Shown: positions 18,120 through 27,604 of the stretch, piece by piece
Numbering within the stretch: the stretch's first letter is position 1
Layout: every line of letters starts with the position of its first letter
Source: Chitinophaga eiseniae
GTDB taxonomy: Bacteria; Bacteroidota; Bacteroidia; Chitinophagales; Chitinophagaceae
NCBI RefSeq assembly: GCF_900167135.1
Contig: NZ_FUWZ01000004.1
Coordinates: forward strand, 1 to 64,000
Reading direction: 5' to 3'
DNA length: 64,000 bases
Made by a program: the position numbers and the translations under genes
Notes under the pieces: generated by a model
The model's database searches: none
What the model was told of the DNA's origin: nothing
Seen by the model: the letters and a program-made list of their open reading frames with translations, nothing else

Positions 18120-18171
18120 ACAGGCATTGAAGGTGAGCCTGATACATGCGATGCCTCGGGGCTCCGGTATG

Positions 18172-18993
18172 TTATTGTACTGTATAATCTTTTATTGCCA
18201 CTTCCGACAGTCTGAAATAGCCATAGGCGAAATTTTCGAAATGGGTCTGATTGACGATATTCCCTCTCACCGCGCCCGGTGCTGTTTGAAACGGGCCGTT
18301 GCCTGCCCCGGCTGCGGTTAATAGTTTCCTGAAATAATCATAGTATCTCCTGGATATTCCATACAGCCTGATGTTGATCTTATCTCCGGATTTGAGGTCT
18401 TCATCGGAATAATATTCCTGCAGTAGCTTCCCCTGGCCGTTCCGGTCATCCTGGGCTTTATAATCCGGAAACACGGATACCGGCGATAGGATACGGTGCA
18501 GATAGTAATTTTCTTCATGGCCGTTGTCCTGGTAATAGTAGGTGATTTCCACCTCATCACCGCCAAATCCACCGGCGTTATTTTGTACGATGTTGTTGTC
18601 AATATCCGGTGCAGCTATACAGGTTTCCGTGGCGGTATAGGTCTCCCCGTTTAAAACTACTCTCAGTTTATAAGTTTCGCCGATGACCGGATGGAAGTTG
18701 GAGCAGCTGTATTCTCCTGTGCCAGGATTTTCGATGAAGCTAAAGACAGTATTTTCAGCATTCGTAATAACGATATCCGCTCCTGACACTGATGGAAATA
18801 TCGTGTCGTAATATCCGGTGGAGGTGGAGAGTTTGATTTTCTGTTCATGACCGGTTGTACCCTTGATCCAATCAATCGATGCATCGATGACCAGTTGGGG
18901 AGCAGCGGTATCCAAACCCACTTCCACTATTTTTGTGCAGGAAAGCAGGAAAAGGCCGCATGAAACTATCAGGTATTTAAAAGCATTTTTCAT
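18172..18993 (-). CDS. DUF4249-type outer-membrane lipoprotein, partner of the TonB receptor
   Basis: A 273-residue lipoprotein with lipobox LFLLSC (C about residue 19). The remaining sequence is beta-rich and DUF4249-like: LVIDASIDWIKG, ISGADIVITNAENT-type strands, GETYKLRV and a C-terminal HFENFAYGYFRLSEV. In Bacteroidota these proteins are encoded next to a TonB-dependent receptor and probably act as its surface lid or adaptor, by analogy with SusD. Here it follows the receptor by 16 bp. Ligand unknown. A second such pair sits at 45-48.5 kb. Confidence 0.8.
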   Translation of the reverse strand: MKNAFKYLIVSCGLFLLSCTKIVEVGLDTAAPQLVIDASIDWIKGTTGHEQKIKLSTSTGYYDTIFPSVSGADIVITNAENTVFSFIENPGTGEYSCSNFHPVIGETYKLRVVLNGETYTATETCIAAPDIDNNIVQNNAGGFGGDEVEITYYYQDNGHEENYYLHRILSPVSVFPDYKAQDDRNGQGKLLQEYYSDEDLKSGDKINIRLYGISRRYYDYFRKLLTAAGAGNGPFQTAPGAVRGNIVNQTHFENFAYGYFRLSEVAIKDYTVQ

Positions 18994-19009
18994 TTTTATT
19001 CTATTGGCA

Positions 19010-21382
19010 TTAAAATTTGAAATTGTAAGTCACGCCCGGAATGATACCGAAAATCGATATCCTTTTTGCTTCGCTTAATCCTGTTTCCCTGTTTTGCTCG
19101 AACATCAGGGAGGCTGCGTTGTTTCTGCCATAAACATTGTAAATACTGAAGACCCATTCACCTTTCCATCTTTTTTTACTGTCAGGTCTGGGAGTGTAAG
19201 TGGCCGATAGGTCCAGGTGGTGATAGGCCGGCAGCGAATTGATATTCCGCTCCCCGTAGTTGGCGATTGTGATTCCCTGGTACTGGTATTTGCCGATGGG
19301 GTAGGTGGCGGCTTTCCCGGTCTGGTAGGTGAAGAGGCCGCCCAGGCTCCATTTTTTCGTCAGCTGATAGGCAGTTGTCAGTGAAAGGTTATGTGTTTTA
19401 TCGTAATTGGCACGATACCATTGTCCGTTGTTGATGCCTGTTTCAGCTTCATTTCTGCCCGGGGTGTGCTGCTCCGCCCTGGAAAGAGTGTAGGAGAGCC
19501 AGCCGGTCAGTTTTCCAGTATGTTTCTTCAGCATCACTTCAAGGCCATAGGCCCTTGCCTCCCCGTTTAGCAATACCTGTTCTATGGCTTTGTGGGCAAT
19601 CAGCTCGGCGCCGTCGATATAGTCTGCTTTATTTTTTATTTTCTTGTAGAAAGCTTCTGTTTCCAGGGAATATTTCCCGCTGCTGAAATTTCTGAAATAG
19701 CCTAACGCAAACTGGTCAAGTATTTCGGGCTTCAGGTATTGATCGCTCGGCGCCCAGATGTCGAGCGGGGAGACGGATGCGGTGTTGGAAATCAAGTGGA
19801 TATACTGGCTCATCCGGTTGTAACTCGCCTTGACAGATTGATCGTCACTGATGGAATAAGAAACGGCGAGACGGGGTTCCAGGTTTCCAAAATCAATGAT
19901 CTTTTTGTTTTTAGCATAGTAGGTGGTACCCGTAGGTGTTCCCTCTTCATAAATTTGCAGGGCAGGATTGAAAACCACGGCCTGGTTATTGGCATAGTTG
20001 TTTACCTGCTGCTCTCCCAATCGTTGGAAGTAGCTGTATCGCAGACCATAATTCAAGGATATTTTATCCGTAATTTTTTGTTCGGCACTGATATATAAAG
20101 CATTTTCCCAGGCATACTTTTTTTCAATCTGGTCGGCATTGACAGGCGATTTGTCATCCATCGGTTTTATGGTGCCGGGATTGAATTTGTAGTAGATGGA
20201 ATTGAGCCCGTAATTCAGGACCAGCTTATCAGACAGGTGATGGTTGAAATTGTACTTAAAATTATAGTTGCGGATATCCGACACCCAATCAATGCCAACA
20301 TATTTTATCTTCAGGCCATAGTCGTACTTGCTGTAGATGACGGATGCGTTGGAAAAAAGTTTCTCGGAGAAAATATGATTCCAGCGAAGGTTAAAGAAAG
20401 AATTCCCATAGTTGTTGGTGAAGAAATTGCTGAAATCCATTTTGTCCTTGCCGAAATAGGCTGAAAGAAAAATTCTGTTGTTGTCGTTGAGCGTATAGTT
20501 CAGTTTAGCATTCAAATCATAAAAAGAAACTGAATTAGGATTGTCAGCCAGCTTCATCAGCAAATGGGCATAAGAAGTGCGGCCGGCCACCACGAAGGAA
20601 CTCTTATTTTTTACGATGGGGCCTTCCGCCAGCAGCCTGCTTGAAATAGCCCCGATTCCGCCTGATAGGTGATATTCCTTGTTGTTCCCTTCTTTCTGAT
20701 AGATGTCGAGGACAGAAGAGGTGCGACCGCCGAAATTGGCGGGGATGCCTCCCTTGTATAATTTAAGGTCTTTTATTACATCAGCATTAAAAACAGAAAA
20801 GAAGCCGAACAGGTGGGAGGTATTGTACACTACGGCTTCATCCAGCAGGATCAGATTGCCGTCAACCGAGCCGCCCCTGACGTTGAAGCCTGTTGCGCCT
20901 TCCTGCGCAGTAGAAACGCCTGGCAGTTGAAGAATAGCTTTCAGGATATCAACTTCTCCCATCACTGCCGGCATTTTTTTGATAGTGGAGATGGAGAGTT
21001 TGTTCACGCTCATTTCCGGGTTCCTGATATTGCTTGTGGTATTATTGTACTTTATCACTACTTCGTCTAACGTTTTACTTTTTTCAGACAGCGGGAAATT
21101 TCTCCTGGTGTTTTGTTTCAGGGAAATATGCTCCTCGATACGCTCAAATCCTATACAGCTGATGACGATGGTGTACTCACCTTTGGGCAGGGTGATCGTA
21201 TAAAACCCGTACGCGTTGCTAACCGCTGACACTTTTGCCTCAGGGATGAAAATACTGGCGCCGATGACCGTTTCTGTACTGGTTTTCATGGTGATGGTTC
21301 CGCTCAGTGTGACTTTCTCCTGTGTATATGCCCTGAATACAATGGTTGTGAACAGCAGGGTATAAAGGATCTTGTATCTCAT
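19010..21382 (-). CDS. TonB-dependent outer-membrane receptor with carboxypeptidase-regulatory-like domain
   Basis: A 790-residue receptor. It begins with a signal peptide (YKILYTLLFTTIVFRAYTQ), then a CarboxypepD_reg-like domain (~25-105). The plug (~120-230) contains LLDEAVVYNTSHLFGFFSVF and VIKDLKLYKGGIPANFGGR. The barrel ends in aromatic YNFKF, as expected for outer-membrane insertion. The STN domain found in the second receptor of the window is absent. It is divergent from the LytS/LytTR system, whose shared upstream region carries LytTR-like direct repeats, so that system may control it. It probably imports an unknown ligand with the DUF4249 protein. Confidence 0.88.
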   Translation of the reverse strand: MRYKILYTLLFTTIVFRAYTQEKVTLSGTITMKTSTETVIGASIFIPEAKVSAVSNAYGFYTITLPKGEYTIVISCIGFERIEEHISLKQNTRRNFPLSEKSKTLDEVVIKYNNTTSNIRNPEMSVNKLSISTIKKMPAVMGEVDILKAILQLPGVSTAQEGATGFNVRGGSVDGNLILLDEAVVYNTSHLFGFFSVFNADVIKDLKLYKGGIPANFGGRTSSVLDIYQKEGNNKEYHLSGGIGAISSRLLAEGPIVKNKSSFVVAGRTSYAHLLMKLADNPNSVSFYDLNAKLNYTLNDNNRIFLSAYFGKDKMDFSNFFTNNYGNSFFNLRWNHIFSEKLFSNASVIYSKYDYGLKIKYVGIDWVSDIRNYNFKYNFNHHLSDKLVLNYGLNSIYYKFNPGTIKPMDDKSPVNADQIEKKYAWENALYISAEQKITDKISLNYGLRYSYFQRLGEQQVNNYANNQAVVFNPALQIYEEGTPTGTTYYAKNKKIIDFGNLEPRLAVSYSISDDQSVKASYNRMSQYIHLISNTASVSPLDIWAPSDQYLKPEILDQFALGYFRNFSSGKYSLETEAFYKKIKNKADYIDGAELIAHKAIEQVLLNGEARAYGLEVMLKKHTGKLTGWLSYTLSRAEQHTPGRNEAETGINNGQWYRANYDKTHNLSLTTAYQLTKKWSLGGLFTYQTGKAATYPIGKYQYQGITIANYGERNINSLPAYHHLDLSATYTPRPDSKKRWKGEWVFSIYNVYGRNNAASLMFEQNRETGLSEAKRISIFGIIPGVTYNFKF

Positions 21383-21543
21383 TTTTTAAAAGTCGATTTA
21401 ACAGTTGTAAATTGGATACAAAACTATTCCTTTAGATAACCGTCATTTTTTAATTATACCAAAGGTGGTATCTTTTATAGCAAAGCGCCACCGGGTATGG
21501 GAAATATATCGTCCGGCTGATGCGTTTCTACGGTGCTTCCTGC

Positions 21544-21574
21544 TTTCGTATAAGAAGCATACATTTTCGTATAA
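21544..21574. promoter_or_regulatory. pair of direct repeats, likely LytTR-regulator binding site
   Basis: The 10-mer TTTCGTATAA occurs twice, 21 bp apart start to start, in the gap between the divergent receptor and sensor kinase genes. LytTR-domain regulators such as AgrA bind paired ~9-bp direct repeats spaced two helical turns apart, which is exactly this geometry. The regulator gene is 1.1 kb away. Binding is inferred. Confidence 0.5.
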
Positions 21575-21627
21575 AAGCAGCGAGGAAAAAGGCTTTAGGT
21601 GTTAAGTTTGTTTTATACTATTGATAA

Positions 21628-22635
21628 ATGAATGATTTTCCCCGTCAGCAGCTTATGAGCGAAAATGTGCTTTTCCGCTTTCTGATATCACCTGATCGCC
21701 GGGTTTTCCGGCATGCGTTACTGATTATCTTTATAGCCGCCGTGTTGTACAACAGTGCCTCTGTGATTGCTAACCCGGTCGCAGTATTTGTATATTTTAT
21801 TATATTATTTTATGTAAATATGTATATACTTGTGCCGAGGCTTTTGTTCAGGAACAAAAATATTGCCTACTGCTTGTCTGTTCTCGGTATCGTGGCTGTA
21901 GTAGCTTTTTGCGGGTATTTTTTCAACCCTTTTAATAAGGAAAACGGGCTGAATATCCCGCTTTTTTCCTTTCTCACCGCGTTGCTGCTGGCAGCTTCCT
22001 CCTCTATAAAGCTGTTTCAGAAGGGAATGATGGACAAACAGCTGATCCACGAGCTGGAGCAGTCGAAAGCTTATGCGGAACTGGAACAGTTAAAGAATCA
22101 GATCAACCCGCATTTTCTGTTTAATATGTTAAATAATGCGAATGTGCTGACGAAGAAAGACCCGGAAAAGGCCTCGCAGGTTTTAATGAAGCTGAGCGAC
22201 CTGTTGCGCTATCAACTTTATGACAGTGCCAGAGATAAGGTGTTGCTGACTTCCGACATTCATTTCCTGGAAGACTTTTTAAATCTGGAAAAAGTAAGGC
22301 GGGACAGCTTTGATTTCCTGATTTCAAAGGAGGGGAATTTGAGTGGTGTGCTGATTCCTCCTTTGCTTTTCATTTCGTTTGTGGAAAATGCAGTGAAGCA
22401 CAACAATGATGCGACAAAATCATCCTATGTAAACCTGTACTTCGATGTCAGCAACGATACGCTTTTGTTTAAGTGCATCAATTCGAAGCCGGCGTTTAGG
22501 TCCGGGAATAATACAGGCGGCCTGGGATTGGTAAACGTCAGGCGGAGATTGGAGTTGTTATTTCCGGCAGCACATAGTTTGCATATCGAAGATGATCCAG
22601 AAAGGTATTGCGTAACTTTAACCATCAGGTTATGA
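21628..22635 (+). CDS. LytS-like membrane sensor histidine kinase (His_kinase family)
   Basis: A 335-residue kinase. About four membrane segments in the first ~135 residues (HALLIIFIAAVLY, FVYFIILFYVNMYIL, CLSVLGIVAVVAFCGYF, FLTALLLAA) precede a short coiled linker. The His_kinase box follows: QINPHFLFNMLNN with phospho-accepting H162, then LSDLLRYQLYD. The C-terminus is HATPase-like (PLLFISFVENAVKHN, GGLGLVNVRRRL). The LytTR regulator gene follows 40 bp later. No periplasmic sensor domain of size is seen, so the signal is probably sensed in or near the membrane. Confidence 0.9.
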   Translation: MNDFPRQQLMSENVLFRFLISPDRRVFRHALLIIFIAAVLYNSASVIANPVAVFVYFIILFYVNMYILVPRLLFRNKNIAYCLSVLGIVAVVAFCGYFFNPFNKENGLNIPLFSFLTALLLAASSSIKLFQKGMMDKQLIHELEQSKAYAELEQLKNQINPHFLFNMLNNANVLTKKDPEKASQVLMKLSDLLRYQLYDSARDKVLLTSDIHFLEDFLNLEKVRRDSFDFLISKEGNLSGVLIPPLLFISFVENAVKHNNDATKSSYVNLYFDVSNDTLLFKCINSKPAFRSGNNTGGLGLVNVRRRLELLFPAAHSLHIEDDPERYCVTLTIRL

Positions 22636-22675
22636 TGTCGGGCGTACCTGGTGTTACACGTAAAGCGTCTAAAGT

Positions 22676-23398
22676 ATGAACTGTATTATTATCGATGATG
22701 AACCACTGGCAAGAGAGGCCATAGCGATGCTGGTTGACCAAACGGACGGTTTAAATTTAACAGGTTCGTTCAATAGTCCGGAAACCGCTGCCAGCTTTAT
22801 TGAAGGCAACATAGTTGATTTAATCTTTCTTGACATACAAATGCCGGGAATTAACGGTATTGAGTTTGCCCGGACCATTCAGAAGGAAACCCTGGTGATT
22901 TTTACAACTGCTTATGCTGAGTTTGCTACCGACAGTTATGAGGTAGATGCAATAGACTACCTGATAAAACCCGTGAAACCGGCTCGTTTTCAGAAGGCGG
23001 TTGAAAAAGCGCAAACCTACGCCAGATTGCTTAAAGCGGACTATGCGGATAACAATATCGAGCAGGTAGCCGACGATTTTTTCTTTGTGAAGGCCGACCG
23101 GAGAATTTTTAAGATCTATTTCAATAGTATACTTTTTATCCAGGGTTTAAAAGATTATGTTGTGATGCACACGGAAAATCAGAAGGTGATTACAGCGATG
23201 AATATCAAAACGATCTATGATCAGTTGCCCAGGGATATGTTCGTGAGAGTCAGCAAATCCTATGTCATCAACGTTAAGCATATCGGTTCCGTGGATAATA
23301 ACACGGTATATATCGGCGCCAATGAGATTCCGATCGGCGCCATTTACCGGGATTTCTTCTTCAACAAATTTGTGATAAAAAAAATCATACGGCGATAG
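22676..23398 (+). CDS. LytTR-type response regulator
   Basis: Residues 1-~120 are a receiver domain (CIIIDDEPLAREA, phospho-acceptor D53 in FLDIQMPG, FTTAY, then the conserved Lys in DYLIKPVKP). Residues ~140-240 are a LytTR DNA-binding domain (FFFVKADRRIFKI, ILFIQGLKDYVVMHT, MFVRVSKSYVINV). It is the partner of the upstream kinase. A probable target is the region between the kinase and the TonB receptor. The stop lies 13 bp from the end of a convergent hydrolase gene. Confidence 0.9.
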   Translation: MNCIIIDDEPLAREAIAMLVDQTDGLNLTGSFNSPETAASFIEGNIVDLIFLDIQMPGINGIEFARTIQKETLVIFTTAYAEFATDSYEVDAIDYLIKPVKPARFQKAVEKAQTYARLLKADYADNNIEQVADDFFFVKADRRIFKIYFNSILFIQGLKDYVVMHTENQKVITAMNIKTIYDQLPRDMFVRVSKSYVINVKHIGSVDNNTVYIGANEIPIGAIYRDFFFNKFVIKKIIRR

Positions 23399-23411
23399 TT
23401 AAAATTTGTGG

Positions 23412-24377
23412 TTAACGCCAAAATCGGGTTACGCGGGGCAGGACGTCCTCTAAGATTGTCTTCTGAACTTCCGCTGCGGCAGTATACATCAGCAGATGAC
23501 CCTCATTTTTAAACCAGTACACTTTCTTTTCAGGAGCCTTCAGCTGCTCAAAGTAGGCATTGGAGAATAGAGCATTTGTTTGGAGATCTTTACCGCCGAG
23601 AAAAAAGTAAACAGGTATCTTCAGTTTTCTGATGGATTTGGACAAAGGTACTGCTGTGGCGTCATTCCATGGCTTCATCCACGTTTGGCTCCAGTCGCGG
23701 AGATATTCTTTTATCCGTACGGAGTCTTTAGCCGGGAATGGCGTTCCGGATAACTGGTTCATCCATTTTCTCGAATAGTAAAGATCATCGGCGTTCTTAA
23801 AAGGCACGGAGACGGTGCTTATTTCGGCTAATGCCGTTTGATTGTTATGGGCTGCCGCCCAGGTTTTGATAGTGTCCAGTGCATAACGTTCGCTTCGCTG
23901 CTGGTCTGTCACCGGGCAAACTACCATCAACGCAGCAACGGACTCCGGATGGTCCGCCGCCAGCCTGAAACCAACAAGGCAGCCCCAGGATTCGCCCAGC
24001 ACGTAGATCTTATTTTTGTTAAACTTCTGCTTCAGGTGCGTTACCAGGCTGTAAGCGTCTTCTGCCACCAAAGGGAGAGCGGGAGGAACAGCAGAAGCAT
24101 TTAGTTGCAGTGTTAACCCCGTTTCACGCTGGTCCCACATCACTACACAAAACCGCGTTCTCAGTAACCCCGTAACCTGTTCCATCCCGGGGATGCGGGA
24201 TTCGCCGGGGCCGCCATGGAGAAACAGCAATACCGGCCCGGTGGGATTGCCATTGACGGAAATGACCTGTTTTAAGCCACCGATCGTAAGGGTATCATAA
24301 TAACTCAATGGCTGGGACAGCGCATGATTTGCATAGAAAGTAACCAGGAAAAACAACGTACATAAGCAGTTTTTCAT
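23412..24377 (-). CDS. secreted alpha/beta hydrolase (proline iminopeptidase-like)
   Basis: A 321-residue hydrolase with a signal peptide (CLCTLFFLVTFYANHALS). It has the HGGPG oxyanion motif at 54-58, typical of proline iminopeptidases and related amidases, WDQRETG, and the nucleophile S130 in GESWGC. The late His is in NEGHLLMY. Proline iminopeptidases usually lack export signals, so a periplasmic amidase or esterase is also possible. No operon partner is visible. Confidence 0.82.
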   Translation of the reverse strand: MKNCLCTLFFLVTFYANHALSQPLSYYDTLTIGGLKQVISVNGNPTGPVLLFLHGGPGESRIPGMEQVTGLLRTRFCVVMWDQRETGLTLQLNASAVPPALPLVAEDAYSLVTHLKQKFNKNKIYVLGESWGCLVGFRLAADHPESVAALMVVCPVTDQQRSERYALDTIKTWAAAHNNQTALAEISTVSVPFKNADDLYYSRKWMNQLSGTPFPAKDSVRIKEYLRDWSQTWMKPWNDATAVPLSKSIRKLKIPVYFFLGGKDLQTNALFSNAYFEQLKAPEKKVYWFKNEGHLLMYTAAAEVQKTILEDVLPRVTRFWR

Positions 24378-24609
24378 AAGGATGAGTATCTTAAAGGTGA
24401 TGGATTTTTGCGTGATGTAGTGCTGAAGTTTTTCTAAAAATACAAAATTAGCTTCACAATGTACAGCCCGGGTGTTATAAAATTGCCCCGCTGGTGGAGA
24501 CCAGTAGGCGTTTTAAATGTGTTTTTTTCGAACTGTCTGTCACACCATAGTCTGATAGGAGGGTGGATATGGTGATTCTTTAACCGTTGTTGCAAACATT
24601 TTTGATCGC

Positions 24610-25389
24610 TCAGTTTTTTCGAACAATTGTGTACAGGTCCAGGCAATCGTCGCCAGGCCTGGCAACGAAAAAGTCGGCGTCTGTGATATTGTTGCTATCC
24701 CCCGGAACGGCAAGGAACAACATAATACGATTGATATTATTCATAATGGAATAGGGTATCCGCAGCAGCCATGCGGGTGCCCGGTTAACCAGGTTCCATC
24801 GGTCGAGGCTTAGTATTTTTGCTACAGATTTTTTATTGGCTTCGTAGTAGGCAGTTACCTTTTCGTTGCCATATACGCCCATTACCTCAACATGTGTAAA
24901 GTGTCTTAATAAGATTCGGGAAAATTCACCCGGTGTATATTCCCGGATATGAAACGGGTTTCTGACTAATGTGGTCGACCTGTTGGGCGTTGTGATAAAA
25001 GCTGATCCGTTGGGTCGCAGTATTCTTTTTATCTCTGCCAGCAGCAGGTCATCTTCTTCAATATGTTCTATCACCTGGAAGCATATAATTGTGTCAAAAC
25101 GCTCGTCGGGAATAGTTTGCAAATCGGGCAGACGGCACTGGTGGTACTGTATATTTGATGTTTCTAAATTTACTGCAGGCTTCTTTTTGTCAACGGCTAC
25201 GTAGGTATTTGTCGTTTCCGAAAGTATTTTCATGCCGTAGCCCGCTCCGCAGCCCAGTTCCAGTACATCTTTTCCAGTGAGGTAGCAGGAGGGTATACTG
25301 TTGTAGGCAAATAGATGACGGTAAAAAATGTAGTTGTTGATGGATGTTGCATCACTCGTTCTTTCCGCCGTACGAATAAGATTTATCAT
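24610..25389 (-). CDS. SAM-dependent class I methyltransferase
   Basis: A 259-residue protein with the SAM-binding loop VLELGCGAGYG (motif I, 44-51), an acidic residue after the next strand (YVAVDKK) and FDTIICFQVIEHIEEDD, as in Methyltransf_11/UbiE-like enzymes. The C-terminal third (RAPAWLLRIPYSIMNNINR) is typical of methyltransferases linked to polysaccharide or lipid synthesis. Its promoter region shares a precise bipartite motif with the nearby ECF sigma gene, at the same distance from the start, so it is probably a member of that sigma regulon. Substrate unknown. Confidence 0.82.
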   Translation of the reverse strand: MINLIRTAERTSDATSINNYIFYRHLFAYNSIPSCYLTGKDVLELGCGAGYGMKILSETTNTYVAVDKKKPAVNLETSNIQYHQCRLPDLQTIPDERFDTIICFQVIEHIEEDDLLLAEIKRILRPNGSAFITTPNRSTTLVRNPFHIREYTPGEFSRILLRHFTHVEVMGVYGNEKVTAYYEANKKSVAKILSLDRWNLVNRAPAWLLRIPYSIMNNINRIMLFLAVPGDSNNITDADFFVARPGDDCLDLYTIVRKN

Positions 25390-25428
25390 GTGTTGAAGTT
25401 TTCGGTGATTAATTCCTTTTTAATTTTA

Positions 25429-25455
25429 TACACACTGATAAATCAAAACCCTTAC
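25429..25455 (-). promoter_or_regulatory. bipartite promoter-like motif upstream of the methyltransferase (copy 1)
   Basis: On the + strand it reads TACACACTG, seven bases, AAAACCCTTAC. Read toward the gene it is GTAAGGGTTTT-N7-CAGTGTGTA, ending 39 bp before the start codon. The same 20 fixed bases and the same spacing recur upstream of the ECF sigma gene. This suggests an ECF-type promoter recognised by that sigma factor. Confidence 0.6.
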
Positions 25456-25462
25456 CGGGAAA

Positions 25463-26638
25463 TTATAAATGATGCATTGGACAATTCAGGCGTGTTTTTT
25501 TTCGTTTGAAGTCGATGCGGTAGATGATGCCTGCCTGAATGCCTATCCATATAGCGGTGCTGGTGGCTCGCTGCGGATGGTAACTGTCATGCAGGTTTAA
25601 TAGCGGAGCTACCAGGCCGTAGGTATGAATGAATGCTTCTTTTTCCAGCATGGGTGCCGTCATTTTATCGTTTTCATAATACCGTCTGAACAGCATGTTG
25701 AAGGTAATGCCGGCCTGTATGCTGAGGCGGCTGGTCAGGCGCCTGACGATAGTTGCGTTGGTTTGTATCCAGTTTCCTGTTACCGCGACCTTCGTGTTTT
25801 TGATGGTGTCCGGCGTTGTAAAACTTCGGGATAAGCGGGAGAGGAGGATGCTGGCGGATAGATCGGTATTGTCACTTAGTGGTACTTGTGTGCCAGCCCC
25901 GAGGCGTACCATCGCAACCTCCTGTTTCAGGGCGACAGCAGCTGTCAGGTGTAAACGCTTATAGCCGGCGGCGGCAAAAAGGTTGATGAAAGAAAAGTCA
26001 TCGATATTCCATCCCGCGCCAAAGTACAGGCCGCCCATTGGTGGCAGCGGGATGTTACGTTTGTTTGTCGCGGCAGGAGCCGGTGGGGAGCCATGATTGC
26101 CGCGGCCGGTGATGGCAGTATCTGCGCGGATGAGGATTGTATCCGGAAGATGTTGTTTTTGCGGTACAGGATAATGGGCCGGGATACGAGGGAGGCTCAA
26201 CTCCGGAGATGACATCGCGGGCAGGACGGCGGTCTGTATTTTTTCCAGCGGGATGATGACAGGCGGCTGTTGCCGGATACTGCGAGGTGACGGCCGTCTG
26301 GAGGTCTTTGGATTATCGGTGACGACAATATGGTTGCCTACGGTCTGGAAGTCCATGCCGGCCTTGTGATGTAGCAACTGCAGCAGTTTTTGCACCTTGT
26401 ATCGTCCCCGCTGAAGCCGGATGGTAGCTCCGGGAGGAAAGCGCCTGGTATCTATGGAAAACAGGAAGCCGGTTTGCTCCTGTATGTCTTCCAGCAGGTC
26501 GTCGAATCTAACGCAGGTATCATCTATTATTACGTTTTTAGCCACATGGGGAACTGTTTGGGCGGTAGCCTGCAGTGACGCCCAACAGTATAGGAGCAGT
26601 AGTATCCACTGCCTTTTTCTAGTGAGTACGCTTTGCAT
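25463..26638 (-). CDS. STN-domain protein with C-terminal outer-membrane-barrel-like region, third gene of sigma/FecR operon
   Basis: A 391-residue protein starting with a signal peptide (QWILLLLYCWASLQATAQ). A secretin/TonB short N-terminal domain follows (~40-110; FDDLLEDIQEQTGFLFSI, LLHHKAGMDFQTVGNHIVV). STN domains of receptors touch FecR-type anti-sigma factors. A Pro-rich linker (~115-195) leads to a beta-strand-rich half (LYFGAGWNIDDFSFINLFAA, alternating polar/hydrophobic). No TonB plug is present, so this is not a transport receptor. It overlaps the FecR gene by 20 bp and probably senses or transmits the signal to it. The actual signal is unknown. Confidence 0.75.
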   Translation of the reverse strand: MQSVLTRKRQWILLLLYCWASLQATAQTVPHVAKNVIIDDTCVRFDDLLEDIQEQTGFLFSIDTRRFPPGATIRLQRGRYKVQKLLQLLHHKAGMDFQTVGNHIVVTDNPKTSRRPSPRSIRQQPPVIIPLEKIQTAVLPAMSSPELSLPRIPAHYPVPQKQHLPDTILIRADTAITGRGNHGSPPAPAATNKRNIPLPPMGGLYFGAGWNIDDFSFINLFAAAGYKRLHLTAAVALKQEVAMVRLGAGTQVPLSDNTDLSASILLSRLSRSFTTPDTIKNTKVAVTGNWIQTNATIVRRLTSRLSIQAGITFNMLFRRYYENDKMTAPMLEKEAFIHTYGLVAPLLNLHDSYHPQRATSTAIWIGIQAGIIYRIDFKRKKTRLNCPMHHL

Positions 26639-27599
26639 TTAGTATGATGGAATCATTTGAATGATGATATTGAATCGAGAGGGTGGCGGAAACGACGTTC
26701 ATGATATTGTCGAGGGACTCATTACGGAAGTCCGCGCTCATGGTCAATTGCTGCAGTGTGCTGTCTGCCAGGATAATCTTTGTGCCGTAAACGTCGGCGA
26801 GTTGCCGGCAAATATCCGCCAGTGTGCTGTTGACGAAGTGGAACTGCCGGGGATTTGCCGCGGGAACTGGCAGTTCCGTCTTTTCGTATAGCCGCAGTTC
26901 CCCTGTTGTGGTTAAATACATTGCCGACTGGCCGGCTTTGAGAACAACACTGTCCCGCGGAGATGTCACCAGTACGCTGCCGCAGGTAACGGATACATGC
27001 TGGTCATTTTTTTCATTGACCACCTGAAAGGTGGTCCCCAGTACCTTAATTGTAAGCGACCCGGCTTCTACTTCAAAGGGTTGTTTACTGATACGCTTCA
27101 CCTGAAACCAGGACCGGCCTTTTACGACCACCCGGCGGCGGTTGGCCGTCTCGTAATATTGTAAGCTGGCGCCTGCATCCATCTCAACTACCGACTTGTC
27201 CGGGAGCGTGTCTTTATGTAGAGCGTCGATACTATACAAACAAAGCTGTGGCTGCTCTTTTGGCGGTTGTACGGAATAACGCATGATAAAATGTGTGCAT
27301 GTGATAACGATCACCACCATCGCGGCTATACGGATAAGTAATCGGAGGTTTTGCCGGCGCTGCTTTTGCAGTTTTCGTACTGTTTTTATTTTTTCCCAGG
27401 CCGCGGATGCAGGGAGGGGAGCATAAATTTCACCGTCTATTTTCTGCCAGATGAGGCTGATTTTTTCAAACAGTTCCTGGTTTTCAGGCCGCGCCCGTTT
27501 CCAGTTTTCCAGTATGATCGCTTCACCTGGGGAAGCTTCGCCGGATAAAAAGCTGGTGATGAGTTCATTGATCTCTTCGTCTGACAGTGCCATGATCAT
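26619..27599 (-). CDS. FecR-family anti-sigma factor
   Basis: A 326-residue membrane protein. The N-terminal cytoplasmic part (~1-85; ITSFLSGEASPGEAIILENW) would bind the sigma factor. One membrane span lies at about 86-105 (LLIRIAAMVVIVITCTHFIM). The periplasmic FecR domain follows (LPDKSVVEMDAGASLQYYE, RRVVVKGRSWFQVKR, then VLGTTFQVVNEK), and the C-terminal STN-contacting part is FHFVNSTLADICRQLADVYG. It lies 5 bp after the sigma gene and overlaps the STN gene, giving a three-gene operon. Confidence 0.9.
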   Translation of the reverse strand: MIMALSDEEINELITSFLSGEASPGEAIILENWKRARPENQELFEKISLIWQKIDGEIYAPLPASAAWEKIKTVRKLQKQRRQNLRLLIRIAAMVVIVITCTHFIMRYSVQPPKEQPQLCLYSIDALHKDTLPDKSVVEMDAGASLQYYETANRRRVVVKGRSWFQVKRISKQPFEVEAGSLTIKVLGTTFQVVNEKNDQHVSVTCGSVLVTSPRDSVVLKAGQSAMYLTTTGELRLYEKTELPVPAANPRQFHFVNSTLADICRQLADVYGTKIILADSTLQQLTMSADFRNESLDNIMNVVSATLSIQYHHSNDSIILNAKRTH

Positions 27600-27604
27600 G
27601 AATG

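Noticed and set aside
24434..24646. 70-codon minus-strand frame between hydrolase and methyltransferase
   Set aside because: Overlaps the 3' end of the methyltransferase gene, has low-complexity composition and no ribosome-binding sequence or recognisable product.
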